In this document: in pieces, positions 25,200 to 34,657 of the stretch
Numbering within the stretch: the stretch's first letter is position 1
Layout: the number at the start of each line of letters is the position of its first letter
Source of the DNA: JALYXS01 sp051003795
GTDB lineage: Bacteria; Acidobacteriota; Terriglobia; Bryobacterales; Bryobacteraceae
Length of the DNA: 39,732 nt
Direction: 5' to 3'
Assembly: GCA_051003795.1 (NCBI GenBank)
Contig: JBPCKZ010000199.1
Location: forward strand, 1-39,732
Program-made: the position numbers and the translations under genes
The notes under the pieces: model-generated
Database searches by the model: none
Told to the model about the DNA's origin: nothing
What the model saw: the letters and a program-made list of their open reading frames with translations, nothing else

Positions 25200-26384
25200 T
25201 TACGGCCGGCGCGACGATCGCGATGCGTGCGCCGCTCGGGGCAGATCGATCTCCGGCGCGGCCGCCGCGGCCCCTGGAGGCATCGTCACGGAGGTATCGA
25301 TCATCTGCACCATTGCATACGCGGGCATGTCTTCGGCCTCTTTGGTGAATGCAAGACAGCCCAGTCCGCTGTCGTAATCCACGCGAATCAGATCCCCCCC
25401 ATGCACCTGGCCGGACGCGATCAAGTTCGAAATCGGGTGGACTAAAGCCCGGTCGATTGCCCGTTTCAAGTGGCGCGCCCCGTACTTCATATCCGTGCCT
25501 TCTCGCAGCAGAAATTCCTTTGCCGCTTTAGTTACGTTGAACACGAAGGGCGTGGTGGTTGTCGAATTGAAGATCCGCTGTTGCAGAATATTCAATTCGA
25601 TATTTAGAATTTTTTCGAGCTCCGCGGCGCCCAGCGGCCGGAAGACCACCACCTTGTCGATCCGGTTCATGAACTCGGGCGTAAATTTCTTCCGCGCGGC
25701 TTCCACTCCGGCACGGGAGATCTTGTCGTTGAGATTTGCATCCGCCTGGCCTTCCCGGTGCCGGCGTTCCACTTCGGACGTCGCGAATCCCAAATTGGGT
25801 CTCAGAATGGAACCCATTTCCGAAGCCCCGAGATTGCTGGTCATGAAAATCATCGCCCGCGAGAAGTCCACGCGGCGGTTATCGCCCAGCGTCAACGTCG
25901 CTTTGTCCAGAATTCCGAGCAGCAGGTTCCAAAGAGAATCGCTCGCCTTTTCGATCTCGTCGAACAACACAAAACTGACCTTGAACTTATCCGTGTGAAA
26001 CTGATTCAGCACTTCCTGGCTCAACAGGGGGTGCGTTTCACGATGCCCCAGGTAGCCGGGAGGCGAGCCAATCAGCTTCGCGATTTCATGGCTATGCTGG
26101 AACTCGGCGCAATCTATCTTGGTCACCGCCCGCATATCGCCCAACATTGATTCGGCGGTCGCTTCGACCAGCCGGGTCTTGCCCGATCCGGTGGGTCCAA
26201 GGAACAAAAAGTTTCCGATCGGCCGGCCGGGACTGGTCATTCCAGCCAGAAAAGTCTGGTAGATATTCACGATCTGGCTGATCGCTTCCTCTTGCCCAAC
26301 GATCCGCCGGTGCAGATCGGTGTTCAGCTTTTCAGCTTCATGGCCTGTTTGCAAGGGATCTAAACGTTTATTCATGCGAAGCAT
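25200..26384 (-). CDS. Solo Clp/Hsp100-type AAA+ ATPase
   Basis: 394 residues from the ATG at 26384 (GGGAGA eight bases upstream). It corresponds to one AAA+ module of the ClpA/B/C second-ring type: RRIVGQEEAI (box II), Walker A GPTGSGKT (about 63-70), pore-loop region GSPPGYLGHRE, Walker B VLFDEIEKA (about 139-147), sensor 1 MTSN, arginine-finger region FTPEFMNRIDKVVVF and sensor 2 GARHLKRAID. There is no Clp-N domain, first ring or middle domain. Between sensor 1 and the arginine finger it has NLGF (LGF about 198-200), the place of the IGF/VGF ClpP-docking loop of ClpA, ClpX and ClpC, unlike disaggregase ClpB. A 50-residue proline/alanine-rich tail follows. Likely an unfoldase; partner protease not seen here. 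Confidence 0.85.
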   Translation of the reverse strand: MLRMNKRLDPLQTGHEAEKLNTDLHRRIVGQEEAISQIVNIYQTFLAGMTSPGRPIGNFLFLGPTGSGKTRLVEATAESMLGDMRAVTKIDCAEFQHSHEIAKLIGSPPGYLGHRETHPLLSQEVLNQFHTDKFKVSFVLFDEIEKASDSLWNLLLGILDKATLTLGDNRRVDFSRAMIFMTSNLGASEMGSILRPNLGFATSEVERRHREGQADANLNDKISRAGVEAARKKFTPEFMNRIDKVVVFRPLGAAELEKILNIELNILQQRIFNSTTTTPFVFNVTKAAKEFLLREGTDMKYGARHLKRAIDRALVHPISNLIASGQVHGGDLIRVDYDSGLGCLAFTKEAEDMPAYAMVQMIDTSVTMPPGAAAAAPEIDLPRAAHASRSSRRP

Positions 26385-26468
26385 TTTGGCTTTCTCCCAC
26401 CGATCCATTGGCGCCCACATCGCTCTCTCTATCTCCCTCAGTGCAAGTCGCGTACCAATCGGTTACGA

Positions 26469-27203
26469 TTATTTTTTGGGCTTGGATGGCCGGATTTCCA
26501 CCCGGCTGATCAACGTCCGTTGCGGCATCCGCACCAGCACCACCACCACTTCGGCGATATCCTCCGGCGCAATCTTCCAATCCGCGCTCTTGCCACTTGC
26601 ATTAAAATCCGTATTGACGCTTCCCGGCATGATAGTGCTCACGCGCACGTCGTCGTTACGGTGGTCGAGCATCATAGCCTCGGCAAAACCGTTCAAGCCG
26701 AACTTCGATGCGTTATATCCGGCGCCGCCGGCGAATGGATTCTTTCCCGCAAGGCTGCCGATATTAATCACGTACCCGCCCTTGCCGCCCTTGCGAAAGC
26801 GCGGCAGGGCTTCATGGCAGCAGTAATAGACGCCGGTAAGATTCAGATCGATCATGCGGCGCCAGTCTTCGGGCGCCAGCTCGGCCACGCTGCGAAAAAT
26901 ACCCACGCCCGCGTTGTTGATCAGAATGTCCAATTCCCCGAAACGCTCGTCCACTTTCGAAAAGAAATTGCGGACGTCTTCGAGGCGTGCCACGTCCGCC
27001 TTTTCGCCCATGATTTCGCCGCCCGGATTTTGTGACATTTCCTCCACCGCGCGCGCGACGCTTTCCTGGGAACGGCCGCAAATAGCCACGCGGGCCCCTT
27101 CCCGCAACAGCCGCTCGGCGATAGCGCGCCCAATTCCGCGCGTCCCTCCGGTTACCATCGCAACTTGTCCCGCCAGGAATCGATCCGGGGAATTTCGACT
27201 CAT
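26469..27203 (-). CDS. Short-chain dehydrogenase/reductase, FabG-like
   Basis: 244 residues with a full SDR set: TGGTRGIG cofactor loop (18-25), an acidic/neutral D-type region after ICGRSQES, NNAG (96-99), catalytic S150 (INIGS), Y163 and K167 (YNASK) and MPGSVNTDF. The arginine in CGRS at the end of strand 2 favours NADP(H). The fold resembles 3-oxoacyl-ACP reductases and short-chain alcohol dehydrogenases; the substrate cannot be named. The C-terminus (ISRVEIRPSKPKK) has the usual short form. It lies 84 bases before the AAA+ gene on the same strand and is divergent from the 325-residue gene. Confidence 0.93.
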   Translation of the reverse strand: MSRNSPDRFLAGQVAMVTGGTRGIGRAIAERLLREGARVAICGRSQESVARAVEEMSQNPGGEIMGEKADVARLEDVRNFFSKVDERFGELDILINNAGVGIFRSVAELAPEDWRRMIDLNLTGVYYCCHEALPRFRKGGKGGYVINIGSLAGKNPFAGGAGYNASKFGLNGFAEAMMLDHRNDDVRVSTIMPGSVNTDFNASGKSADWKIAPEDIAEVVVVLVRMPQRTLISRVEIRPSKPKK

Positions 27204-27291
27204 AAACGCTCCTGCTCTTTAATTAGCACGCGGCGAGCCTTTCGCAATACTGCAAAAGTACTGTGCGCGTTTCTGTCCTACCATTGAAGAG

Positions 27292-28269
27292 ATGGATTCG
27301 GCGGTTTGGGAGGCGCAGTGGCGGGCGATTTTCGAGCGCCACGCGGCAAACCTGCTGACGGAGCTTTCCGCGCACTTCCGCGCGGCCCTTCGCGAGACGG
27401 GCAACCATGGCGAGCGGAGCCGCCGGATGGAGGCGCGCCGGGAAACGGCCGAGAGGCTGAATCAGGCGGTGAGGCGTTTGCGCCGGACTTCCACTCAGCG
27501 GGATTCGCTGGCGCTATTGGCGGATTCAACGTCTCCCTATTGCCGCCGCGCGGCGGTATTCACGTTGAACGGGGAGTCGGCGGATTGCGCGTGCACGCGC
27601 GGGTTCGCCAGTTCGGAATTCCAGATTGCCTTGGCCGACGCGGCGGCATTTCGTTCCGCCATCGAATCGAAGGACCCGGTGGTCGCGGCCCCTGCCCCGA
27701 GCGAGATTTCAAGCACGTTGTTCGAAGCTCTGGACGATGGCGCAAGCGAATCGGTGTATCTGTTTCCGATGGTGGTGCGTCAAGTCGTCAAGGGAATCTT
27801 GTTCTCCGCCGGCGAAGTTCAGCCCGCAGCATTGGAATTGTTGACCGAAGCGGCAGCCCTGCGGTGGGAAGCCTGGCCGGCGCCGCAGCCAGAGGTCGCG
27901 AACGAGGGCGATCCGGTCCAACTGGAAGGTTCCAAGAGTGCTTCAGCTACTGAAGATCGAAAGCGCACGGCATGGGACCAACTTTCGCCCGAGGATCAAG
28001 CCCTTCATCTGCGCGCGCAGCGTTTCGCTCGCGTCAAAGCCGCGGAATTGCGGTTATACCACGCCGATGCCCTGCGGGATGGCCGGGAAAGGGGCGAGTT
28101 GTACCGCGCGGTTCGTCCGGAAATCGATGCCGCCCGCGCCGAATTTTATCGAGAATTCATTGGAGCTTCGCCCACAATGGTCGATTATTTCCATTTGGAG
28201 TTGCTGCGCAGCCTAGCCCATGAAGACGACCGCCTGCTTGGCCCGGAATATCCCGGACCGCTTGTTTAG
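27292..28269 (+). CDS. Unassigned 325-residue protein, possible GAF-like core
   Basis: N-terminal helical, charged part (1-65), then a middle part (about 68-200) with alternating strands and helices (DSLALLADSTSPYCRRAAVFTL, ESVYLFPMVVRQVVKGILFSAG) that looks like a degenerate GAF domain, a low-complexity linker (about 200-228) and a C-terminal helical module (about 229-325; AQRFARVKAAELRLYHADALRDG, VDYFHLELLRSLAHED, LLGPEYPGPLV). The C-terminal module has the look of a repeatedly used acidobacterial signalling tail, but I cannot name it. There is no signal peptide. The last 50 bases overlap the annotated start of the lytic transglycosylase, or 8 bases if the later TTG is used. It is probably an operon with that gene. 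Function unknown. Confidence 0.75.
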   Translation: MDSAVWEAQWRAIFERHAANLLTELSAHFRAALRETGNHGERSRRMEARRETAERLNQAVRRLRRTSTQRDSLALLADSTSPYCRRAAVFTLNGESADCACTRGFASSEFQIALADAAAFRSAIESKDPVVAAPAPSEISSTLFEALDDGASESVYLFPMVVRQVVKGILFSAGEVQPAALELLTEAAALRWEAWPAPQPEVANEGDPVQLEGSKSASATEDRKRTAWDQLSPEDQALHLRAQRFARVKAAELRLYHADALRDGRERGELYRAVRPEIDAARAEFYREFIGASPTMVDYFHLELLRSLAHEDDRLLGPEYPGPLV

Positions 28270-30406
28270 AATCGCCATTACCATTTCGCTCGCTTATTCG
28301 GTGGCGTGTTCCCTCGCCTCGGGCGCCCCCCGGGTAAATTCCGCGTTCACCCTGGGGATGCGGGCATTCGCGCGGAACGATTACGCCGGCGCGCTCGCCC
28401 AGTTCCAATTGGCCGCGCCGAAATCCGAGGAAAATGCCTTTGCCGATCTGGGCGATTACGTCGCTTATTACTCGGCCGCGGCAAGAGCGGAGTTAAAAGA
28501 CTACTCGGGAGCCGCCCGGGAACTGCAAATTTTCGACAAACCGGCCCCGCTGCTTTCCCCTCTCGCATCGAAAGCGGCCCTGCTCGCGGCGAGTGCTTTT
28601 GTCGACGACAAATCTCCAAGCGACGCAATCCGCATTCTGCGCGAAAATTACAAGCTCCTTCCCCAGCCGGAAGGCGATTTCGCGCTTGCTTCGGCCTATC
28701 AAGCTCAAGGCGAGCTATCGCAGGCCGCAATCTTATACCAGCGGGTCTACTACGAATACCCGAACAAGCCCGCGGCGGCGGATGCTTCGGCCGCGCTCGA
28801 GGGTTTGCGGCGCTCGATGCTGAAGTCCTTCCCTCCGCCGATGCCGGAACAAATGCTCGCGCGCGGCGAGAAGTGGGTGGCCGCCCGCGAATACGGTAAG
28901 GCTCGCCACGAATTCGAGTCGCTGGCGCCGGCGTTGGGCGGGGTGGAACGCGATCGGGCGCGCGTCCGAATCGGCGCGGCGGATTACTTCTCCGGAAATA
29001 TACGAGGCGCTTACGTGTATTTGGACCGTCTCCGCGTCCCGCGGTCCGAAGCCGATGCGGAGCGCCTTTACTATCTGGCTGAATGCGCGCGCAAGATGAA
29101 CGACGAGCGGGCGATGCTTGAGGCGGTGAAGCGGCTGGAAACGCACTACGCGGAATCCGCATGGCGATTAAAGGCGCTGGTTTCCGTCGGCAATCGCTAT
29201 TTATTGCTACATCGGGTTGAGAGATACGAGCCGCTCTATAGGGCGGCTTACGAGACCTTCCCCGCCGATGCGACCACCGCTTATTGCCATTGGAAGGTGG
29301 CGTGGAACGCTTATTTGAGCCGCCGCCAGGACGCGGCGGAATTGCTGGAACGGCAGGTCGCGCTTTATTCCTTCGACGAAAAAGCCGCCGCGGCGCTCTA
29401 TTTTTATGGGCGGCTCGCCGAAAGCCAAGGCGATCCTGCGGCCGCTCGCGCCTGTTACGCCAAATTGGCCGGGATCTTCCCCCATTTTTACTATGGTGTG
29501 CTTGCCAGTTGGCGGATGACGGCGGCAAAATCGCCCGCCGCGGCGGTTTCAGAGAGCGCTGCGTGGCTGGAGAAGGTTGAGTTCCCCGCGCGGGCCGCCG
29601 CGAACGAATTTGGGAGCCTCGATCCCAATCCGGCCACGAAGCTGCGCATTCAGCGCGCCCGTCTGCTGGCGTCCGAAGGCTTCGAGGAGTTGGCGGAAGC
29701 GGAGTTGCGTTTTGGGGCAAAAAACGACGGCCAGCCGCGCATTCTGGCGATGGAACTGGCGCGGACCGCGGCCGCGCCGCATCGCGGTTTGCGTTTCATG
29801 AAAACGCTGGTCCCGGATTATTTGGCGATTCCTTTTGAGAGCGCTCCCGTTTCGTTCTGGAAGGCTCTTTTTCCGATGCCGTTCCAGGCGGACCTGGTGC
29901 GCGCCGCGCGGCAGCGGAATCTCGATCCGAACATTCTCGCGGCGTTGATCCGGCAGGAATCGGAATTTAACCCGGGCGCCGTTTCGCCCGCGAACGCGTA
30001 TGGCCTGACGCAACTTCTTCCCGCTACGGGGCGCGATATGGCCCGGCGAACCGGAGTGCGGAATTACAGTGCCGGATCGCTGCTCGAACCCGCCACCAAT
30101 CTGAGCCTGGGAGCGGCGTACCTGCGCGCGATGTTGGACCAGTGGAATGGACGTTGGGAGCCGACTCTTGCCTCTTATAACGCGGGCAAAGGCCGTGTGG
30201 ACGATTGGTTGAGCTGGGGCAATTATCGCGAGGCGGCCGAGTTCGTCGAATCCATTCCGTTCACCGAAACCAGGGAGTACGTGCAAGCCGTGTTGCGGAA
30301 TGCGGAGCTCTATCGCCGGATATATGGGACGAACTTCGCGATGAATCCCGCGCCGCGGGCAAAAAGCCGCCCACGCAACCGCAAATCGCCGCACTCGATT
30401 ACCTGA
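28220..30406 (+). CDS. slt: Soluble lytic murein transglycosylase with TPR-like domain
   Basis: Cleaves the glycan strands of peptidoglycan to 1,6-anhydro-muropeptides in the periplasm. The 728-residue product has a signal-peptide-like leader (FRIAITISLAYSVACSLASGA), a long helical superhelix of TPR-like repeats (about 45-530) and a C-terminal SLT domain (about 545-700) with catalytic E580 (IRQESEFNPGAVSPANAYGLTQLLPATG region) and LASYNAGKGRV. This is the Slt70/MltE-like family order. Two starts are possible: ATG 28220, which overlaps the upstream gene by 50 bases and gives a long N-region, or TTG 28262, which gives a standard-length signal peptide and only 8 bases of overlap. The second seems more natural. 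Confidence 0.92.
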   Translation: MKTTACLARNIPDRLFRIAITISLAYSVACSLASGAPRVNSAFTLGMRAFARNDYAGALAQFQLAAPKSEENAFADLGDYVAYYSAAARAELKDYSGAARELQIFDKPAPLLSPLASKAALLAASAFVDDKSPSDAIRILRENYKLLPQPEGDFALASAYQAQGELSQAAILYQRVYYEYPNKPAAADASAALEGLRRSMLKSFPPPMPEQMLARGEKWVAAREYGKARHEFESLAPALGGVERDRARVRIGAADYFSGNIRGAYVYLDRLRVPRSEADAERLYYLAECARKMNDERAMLEAVKRLETHYAESAWRLKALVSVGNRYLLLHRVERYEPLYRAAYETFPADATTAYCHWKVAWNAYLSRRQDAAELLERQVALYSFDEKAAAALYFYGRLAESQGDPAAARACYAKLAGIFPHFYYGVLASWRMTAAKSPAAAVSESAAWLEKVEFPARAAANEFGSLDPNPATKLRIQRARLLASEGFEELAEAELRFGAKNDGQPRILAMELARTAAAPHRGLRFMKTLVPDYLAIPFESAPVSFWKALFPMPFQADLVRAARQRNLDPNILAALIRQESEFNPGAVSPANAYGLTQLLPATGRDMARRTGVRNYSAGSLLEPATNLSLGAAYLRAMLDQWNGRWEPTLASYNAGKGRVDDWLSWGNYREAAEFVESIPFTETREYVQAVLRNAELYRRIYGTNFAMNPAPRAKSRPRNRKSPHSIT

Positions 30407-30468
30407 ACGAGATATTGCCCTATCGCTCCGATTCAACTACCATCGTGAATAAGGGATAGTGTGGGTTC

Positions 30469-31506
30469 ATGCAAATGGGAGAAGAATTAAGCGGAAGAGA
30501 GCGGGAAATTCTGCATTCGATCGTTCGCGCCTACATCGAAACGGGCGAGCCGGTCGGGTCGCGAACCTTGTCCCATATTACGCACAGCACCCTCAGTCCC
30601 GCCTCCATTCGCAATGTCATGGCGGATCTCGCGGATAACGGTTATCTTGCCCAACCTCACACGTCGGCGGGCCGCATTCCCACCGAGAAGGCGTATCGCT
30701 TTTACGTGAAGTCGTTGACGGCCAAGCCCATGCCGCTCGCCGATCGCGAACGCATGTTCACGCAGTTGAGTGAACTCGATACGGTGGAGGCGCGAGTGGA
30801 GCGATCCTGCCGGATTCTTACCGAGTTGACGCGGAACGTGGGAATCGCCGCCGCTTTGCCGGCCACCGCCCAGGAGCTCGAGCAGATCGAGTTGTTGACG
30901 CTATCGGACCGTAGGGTGTTGATGATCCTGATCACGCGCGACCGCATGGTCCGCAATCGCGTCGTCAGCCTGGACGAAGAGATTTCGCAGGACGACCTGA
31001 ATTCGATCCGTAACTACGTGAACCGGAACTTCGCCGGATGGCCGCTGGGCGAAGCGCGCCGCGAGTTGCTGCGCCGGATTGAAGAGGAACGCGCGGCCTA
31101 CGACGCGATTCTGCGGCGCCTCACCGTTTTGTGCGAGAAGGGTCTGCTCGAATCCGACCGCAATCCGCAGATCCATATGGACGGCGCATCGAATCTGGTG
31201 GGCCTCGACCTTCATCTCACTCGGGAGACCATGCGGGATTTGTTCCGCGCGCTCGAAGAGAAGCAACGCGTGGTCGCGCTGCTCGACCGTTTCCTCGAAC
31301 AATCGCGCGGCGAGTTGGATATCCATGTCGGCCTGGAAGAAGCGCATCCGTCGATGCGGGGATTGTCGCTGATTGGCGTTTCGATTCATCTCCCCAGCGG
31401 AATCGTCGCGAAGATTGCGGTGCTCGGCCCCATGCGGATGCACTATGAAAAGGTGATGTCGGCGGTGCTTCACATCGGCCGGGCCTTCGAGCGCGTCCAA
31501 GCCTAA
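30469..31506 (+). CDS. hrcA: Heat-shock repressor HrcA
   Basis: 345 residues. HrcA represses chaperone operons by binding CIRCE inverted repeats and is kept active by GroEL. The N-terminal winged helix (REREILHSIVRAYIETGEPVGSRTL, SPASIRNVMADLADNGYLAQPHTSAGRIPT) and the GAF-like and C-terminal dimer domains (GLSLIGVSIHLPSGIVAKIAVLGPMRM) are all present, including the highly conserved SAGRIPTEKAYR. Start ATG 30469 (or 30475). There is no grpE-dnaK-dnaJ behind it as in many genomes, and I find no CIRCE (TTAGCACTC-N9-GAGTGCTAA) in the window, so its targets are elsewhere and it is not evidently self-regulated. Confidence 0.96.
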   Translation: MQMGEELSGREREILHSIVRAYIETGEPVGSRTLSHITHSTLSPASIRNVMADLADNGYLAQPHTSAGRIPTEKAYRFYVKSLTAKPMPLADRERMFTQLSELDTVEARVERSCRILTELTRNVGIAAALPATAQELEQIELLTLSDRRVLMILITRDRMVRNRVVSLDEEISQDDLNSIRNYVNRNFAGWPLGEARRELLRRIEEERAAYDAILRRLTVLCEKGLLESDRNPQIHMDGASNLVGLDLHLTRETMRDLFRALEEKQRVVALLDRFLEQSRGELDIHVGLEEAHPSMRGLSLIGVSIHLPSGIVAKIAVLGPMRMHYEKVMSAVLHIGRAFERVQA

Positions 31507-31562
31507 AGCTTCGACGCCGGGAGCGGTCTAAGCCAGTCTAAAATCGTATTTGGACGGCTTTT

Positions 31563-33296
31563 TTGGACAATAAGGAAATCGCCCGCATTCTCTGGGAGAC
31601 CGCCGACCTCATGGAGATCGCGGGCGAAGATTCGTTCCGCATCCGCAGCTACCGCAATGGCGCGACGGCCGTCGAAGGCCATCCCGAGCGCGTCTCGAAC
31701 ATCCTCCAAAATCCCGCGCGTAAGGTCACGGAGATTCCCGGCATCGGCAAGGGCCTGGCGTTCGTGCTGCAAGAAATCGAGGCGCGGGGCTCCTGCGAGC
31801 GGCGCGACGAGCTGCTCCAAAAATATCCGCCAACCGCGCTTGAGTTTCTGAAAATCCAGGGCCTCGGGCCGAAAAATATCGCGTTGATCTTCGAGCATTT
31901 CCGCATCACCACGATGGATGAGCTCGAAGCGTTGTGCGTCGAACAAAAACTGCGCGATCTGCCGCGCATGGGCGCGAAACTGGAAGAGAAGATCCTCCGC
32001 TCGATCGCGCAGTATCGGCTGCGCACGGGACGCTTCCTGCTGAGCTTCGCCGATCAAACCGCGCGCGAGATCTCGCAATACCTGTGCGAAGTAGATGGCG
32101 TGGGGACGGTCACGCCGGCGGGTAGCCTGCGGCGCGGCCGGGAGACGGTCGGCGATCTCGATTTGCTCGTCACCGGGCCGAACGCGGACGCGGCCCTGGA
32201 GCGTTTCGCGTCCTATCCTCAGGCGCATGAGATTTTGGGACGCGGCGCGAACAAGATCAGCGCCAGAGTGGGCCGCGAAGGCATGCAGGTGGATGTCCGC
32301 GCGCTTCCGAAAGAGAGTTTCGGCGCGGCCATGCAATATTTTACGGGCAGCAAAGAACACAATGTCGCCATCCGCATGCGCGCCGTCAGAATGGGGTTGA
32401 AGCTTAGCGAATACGGCCTGTTTCGGGCCGAAGACGAAAGCCGCGTCGCGGGCGAGACCGAGGAAGAGGTGTACCAGGCGCTCGGCCTGCGATGGATTCC
32501 GCCGGAGATGCGGGAGAACCTCGGCGAAATCGAAGTGGCTGCGGAGGGTCCTCTGCCGCGACTGGTGGAAGTAAACGACATTCGCGGCGACCTGCACATG
32601 CACACCACCGCGACCGACGGCCGCGCCACGCTCGAAGAAATGGCCGAAGCTTCGAAGGCCGCGGGGTACGAATACATCGCCATCACGGATCACTCGAAAT
32701 CGCTTGCGATGGCGAACGGTCTCGATGAGGCGCGCGTCGTGGCGTTTGCTCAACGGGTGCGGAAGCTGAACCAGAACGGCCCCGGCATTCGCATCTTCTC
32801 GGGATTAGAGTGCGACATTCTGCGCGATGGCGCGATGGATATCGCGGATGACGCGCTGGCCGAACTCGATTTCGTGATCGGGAGCGTTCACAGCCATACG
32901 GATCTGGAAGCCGCGGAGATGACGGACCGCTTTTTGCGCGCGATCGAATGTCCGCATTTGACGGTGCTGGGGCACATGACCGGGCGGCGCCTGCTCCATC
33001 GGGATCCCTATCCTTTCGATTTCGAGCGCGTCGTTACGGAAGCGGTGCGCCGCAATGTGGCCCTCGAAATCAACTCGAGCCCCGAACGCCTGGATCTCGG
33101 TTCCCAAATGGTAAGAACCGCGAAGGCGAAAGGCGCGAAATTCACGATCTCGACCGATGCGCATCATCCGAAGCATCTCTTAAACATGCGCTACGGCGTG
33201 ATTACGGCAAGGCGCGGCTGGCTGGGGCCGCAAGATATACTGAATACACTCCCCAAGGAACGGTTTGCCGAGGCAATCCGCAAAAAGAAATTATGA
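31563..33296 (+). CDS. polX: Family X DNA polymerase with PHP 3'-5' exonuclease domain
   Basis: 577 residues starting at TTG (DNKEIARIL follows, the normal PolX N-terminus). An 8-kDa-like helical domain (1-95) has helix-hairpin-helix VTEIPGIGKGLA. The polymerase palm/fingers (about 90-310) carry AGSLRRGRETVGDLDLLVT with catalytic D198 and D200. The C-terminal PHP domain (about 335-575) has metal-ligand motifs DLHMHTTATDG (H345, H347), GLECDI, GSVHSH and STDAHHP, which form the manganese-dependent exonuclease. PolX acts in gap-filling repair. A TAAAAT at 31539-31544 is a possible -10 box. The stop overlaps the first M16 gene by ATGA, so it heads a coupled four-gene set. Confidence 0.95.
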   Translation: MDNKEIARILWETADLMEIAGEDSFRIRSYRNGATAVEGHPERVSNILQNPARKVTEIPGIGKGLAFVLQEIEARGSCERRDELLQKYPPTALEFLKIQGLGPKNIALIFEHFRITTMDELEALCVEQKLRDLPRMGAKLEEKILRSIAQYRLRTGRFLLSFADQTAREISQYLCEVDGVGTVTPAGSLRRGRETVGDLDLLVTGPNADAALERFASYPQAHEILGRGANKISARVGREGMQVDVRALPKESFGAAMQYFTGSKEHNVAIRMRAVRMGLKLSEYGLFRAEDESRVAGETEEEVYQALGLRWIPPEMRENLGEIEVAAEGPLPRLVEVNDIRGDLHMHTTATDGRATLEEMAEASKAAGYEYIAITDHSKSLAMANGLDEARVVAFAQRVRKLNQNGPGIRIFSGLECDILRDGAMDIADDALAELDFVIGSVHSHTDLEAAEMTDRFLRAIECPHLTVLGHMTGRRLLHRDPYPFDFERVVTEAVRRNVALEINSSPERLDLGSQMVRTAKAKGAKFTISTDAHHPKHLLNMRYGVITARRGWLGPQDILNTLPKERFAEAIRKKKL

Positions 33297-34657
33297 AACC
33301 ACGCTGCTGGTTATTGCTGTTTATGGCCTCGCTCGCCGTGCGGGCCGCCGACGTGACGATCCCAATCGAAAAATACAAGCTCCAGAACGGCCTCCGGGTA
33401 ATCTTGTCGAAGGACAATGCCGTGCCCGTCGTGGCCGTTTACATGATTTTCAACGTGGGCGCCCGGGCCGAAGAGAAAGGCCGCACGGGCTTCGCGCATC
33501 TGTTCGAGCACATGATGTTCGAGGGGTCCATAAATGCGCCGAAAGGAATCCATTCGAAATACATCAAGTCGAATGGCGGGTTCGAGAATGGGTCCACCCA
33601 CCCCGATTACACGGATTACTACGAAACGCTTCCCTCGAATAAACTGGCCATCGCGCTCTGGCTCGAATCGGACCGCATGCGCAGCCTCGCCATCAACGGC
33701 GAGAATTTGACGAATCAGAAAGAAGCGGTGAAGCAGGAGCGGCGTCTTTCGTTCGACAATCGCCCGTACGCGACAGCCATCGTGGATAAATGGCCGGAGT
33801 TGGCTTATCAAAACTGGCAGAGTTCGCACTCGCTAATCGGCTCGTTCGAAGATTTGAACGCGGCGTCGCTCGAAGACGTGTCCAAGTTTTTCAAAACCTA
33901 CTACGCGCCGAATAACGCGGTGATGGTGATCGCCGGCGATCTTGAAATTGCGGGTGCCAAGAAGCTGGTCGAGACCTATTTCGGCGACATCCCATCGCAG
34001 CCTCAGCCGAAGCATCCCGATTTGAGCGAACCCGCCAAAACGCAGGCGAAAACGGAACTTTATAAAGATCCGCTGGCGAAGGTTCCAGGCGTGGTGCTTG
34101 GGTATCCAGGCCCGAAACGCCGTTCGCCGGACTATTACGCTTTGGGCATGACCGACGTACTGCTCACCGGCGGCGAGAGCTCCCGGTTTCAGCTTGATCT
34201 GGTAAAGGGCAAGCAATCCGTCGTGCAGTATGAAGGCGACCTCGGTTGGCCGTTCGCGAGCGCGTCGGATTACAAAGATCCTCAGGATTACGCGCTGTTC
34301 CTGCTGTACAAACCGACCTTCAAGGCGGCGGACATCGTTTCGCAGGTGCAGGAAGAGATCGCGCGCATTCAGAAAGACGGCGTCGATCCGAAAGAGCTTG
34401 ACCGGGCGCGCACGTTCTTTCGCGCGCAGCGGATTGGCAGCTTGCAAAGCGCTTTGAACCGCGCGCAGTTGTTGGGAAAATATGAAATTCTGGATGGCGA
34501 TCCCTCGATGATCAATACGGAAATGGACAAATTTCTGGCGGTGACTCCAGATCGGATTCAGGCGGCGGCGCGCAAGTATCTGGTGGCGTCGCAGCGCGAC
34601 GTGCTGGAGATTCAGCCGACGCCGGCGAAATCCGAACCCGCGAAGGAGAGCGAATGA
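33293..34657 (+). CDS. Periplasmic M16 zinc peptidase, catalytic subunit
   Basis: 454 residues from the ATG that overlaps the polX stop (ATGA). The frame is open further upstream but that part is shadow of polX. A signal peptide (CWLLLFMASLAVRA) is followed by an M16 peptidase domain with the inverted zinc motif H69-L-F-E72-H73 and the downstream glutamate region, then the second M16 half (LGMTDVLLTGGESSRF). Pitrilysin/processing-peptidase-like enzymes of this size work as heterodimers with a partner lacking the zinc motif, which is the next gene (overlap ATGA). The likely role is degradation of peptides in the periplasm. The C-terminal tail is rich in P, A, K and E. Confidence 0.93.
   Translation: MKPRCWLLLFMASLAVRAADVTIPIEKYKLQNGLRVILSKDNAVPVVAVYMIFNVGARAEEKGRTGFAHLFEHMMFEGSINAPKGIHSKYIKSNGGFENGSTHPDYTDYYETLPSNKLAIALWLESDRMRSLAINGENLTNQKEAVKQERRLSFDNRPYATAIVDKWPELAYQNWQSSHSLIGSFEDLNAASLEDVSKFFKTYYAPNNAVMVIAGDLEIAGAKKLVETYFGDIPSQPQPKHPDLSEPAKTQAKTELYKDPLAKVPGVVLGYPGPKRRSPDYYALGMTDVLLTGGESSRFQLDLVKGKQSVVQYEGDLGWPFASASDYKDPQDYALFLLYKPTFKAADIVSQVQEEIARIQKDGVDPKELDRARTFFRAQRIGSLQSALNRAQLLGKYEILDGDPSMINTEMDKFLAVTPDRIQAAARKYLVASQRDVLEIQPTPAKSEPAKESE

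Noticed and set aside
27222..27250. CIRCE-like half site TTAGCAC upstream of the 325-residue gene
   Set aside because: The second arm GAGTGCTAA is missing, so it is not a CIRCE operator.
28347..29720. A 457-codon minus-strand open frame
   Set aside because: Antisense to the transglycosylase gene; Arg/Pro/Ser-rich shadow sequence.
31503..32753. A 416-codon minus-strand open frame
   Set aside because: Antisense to polX; no start region, no motif.
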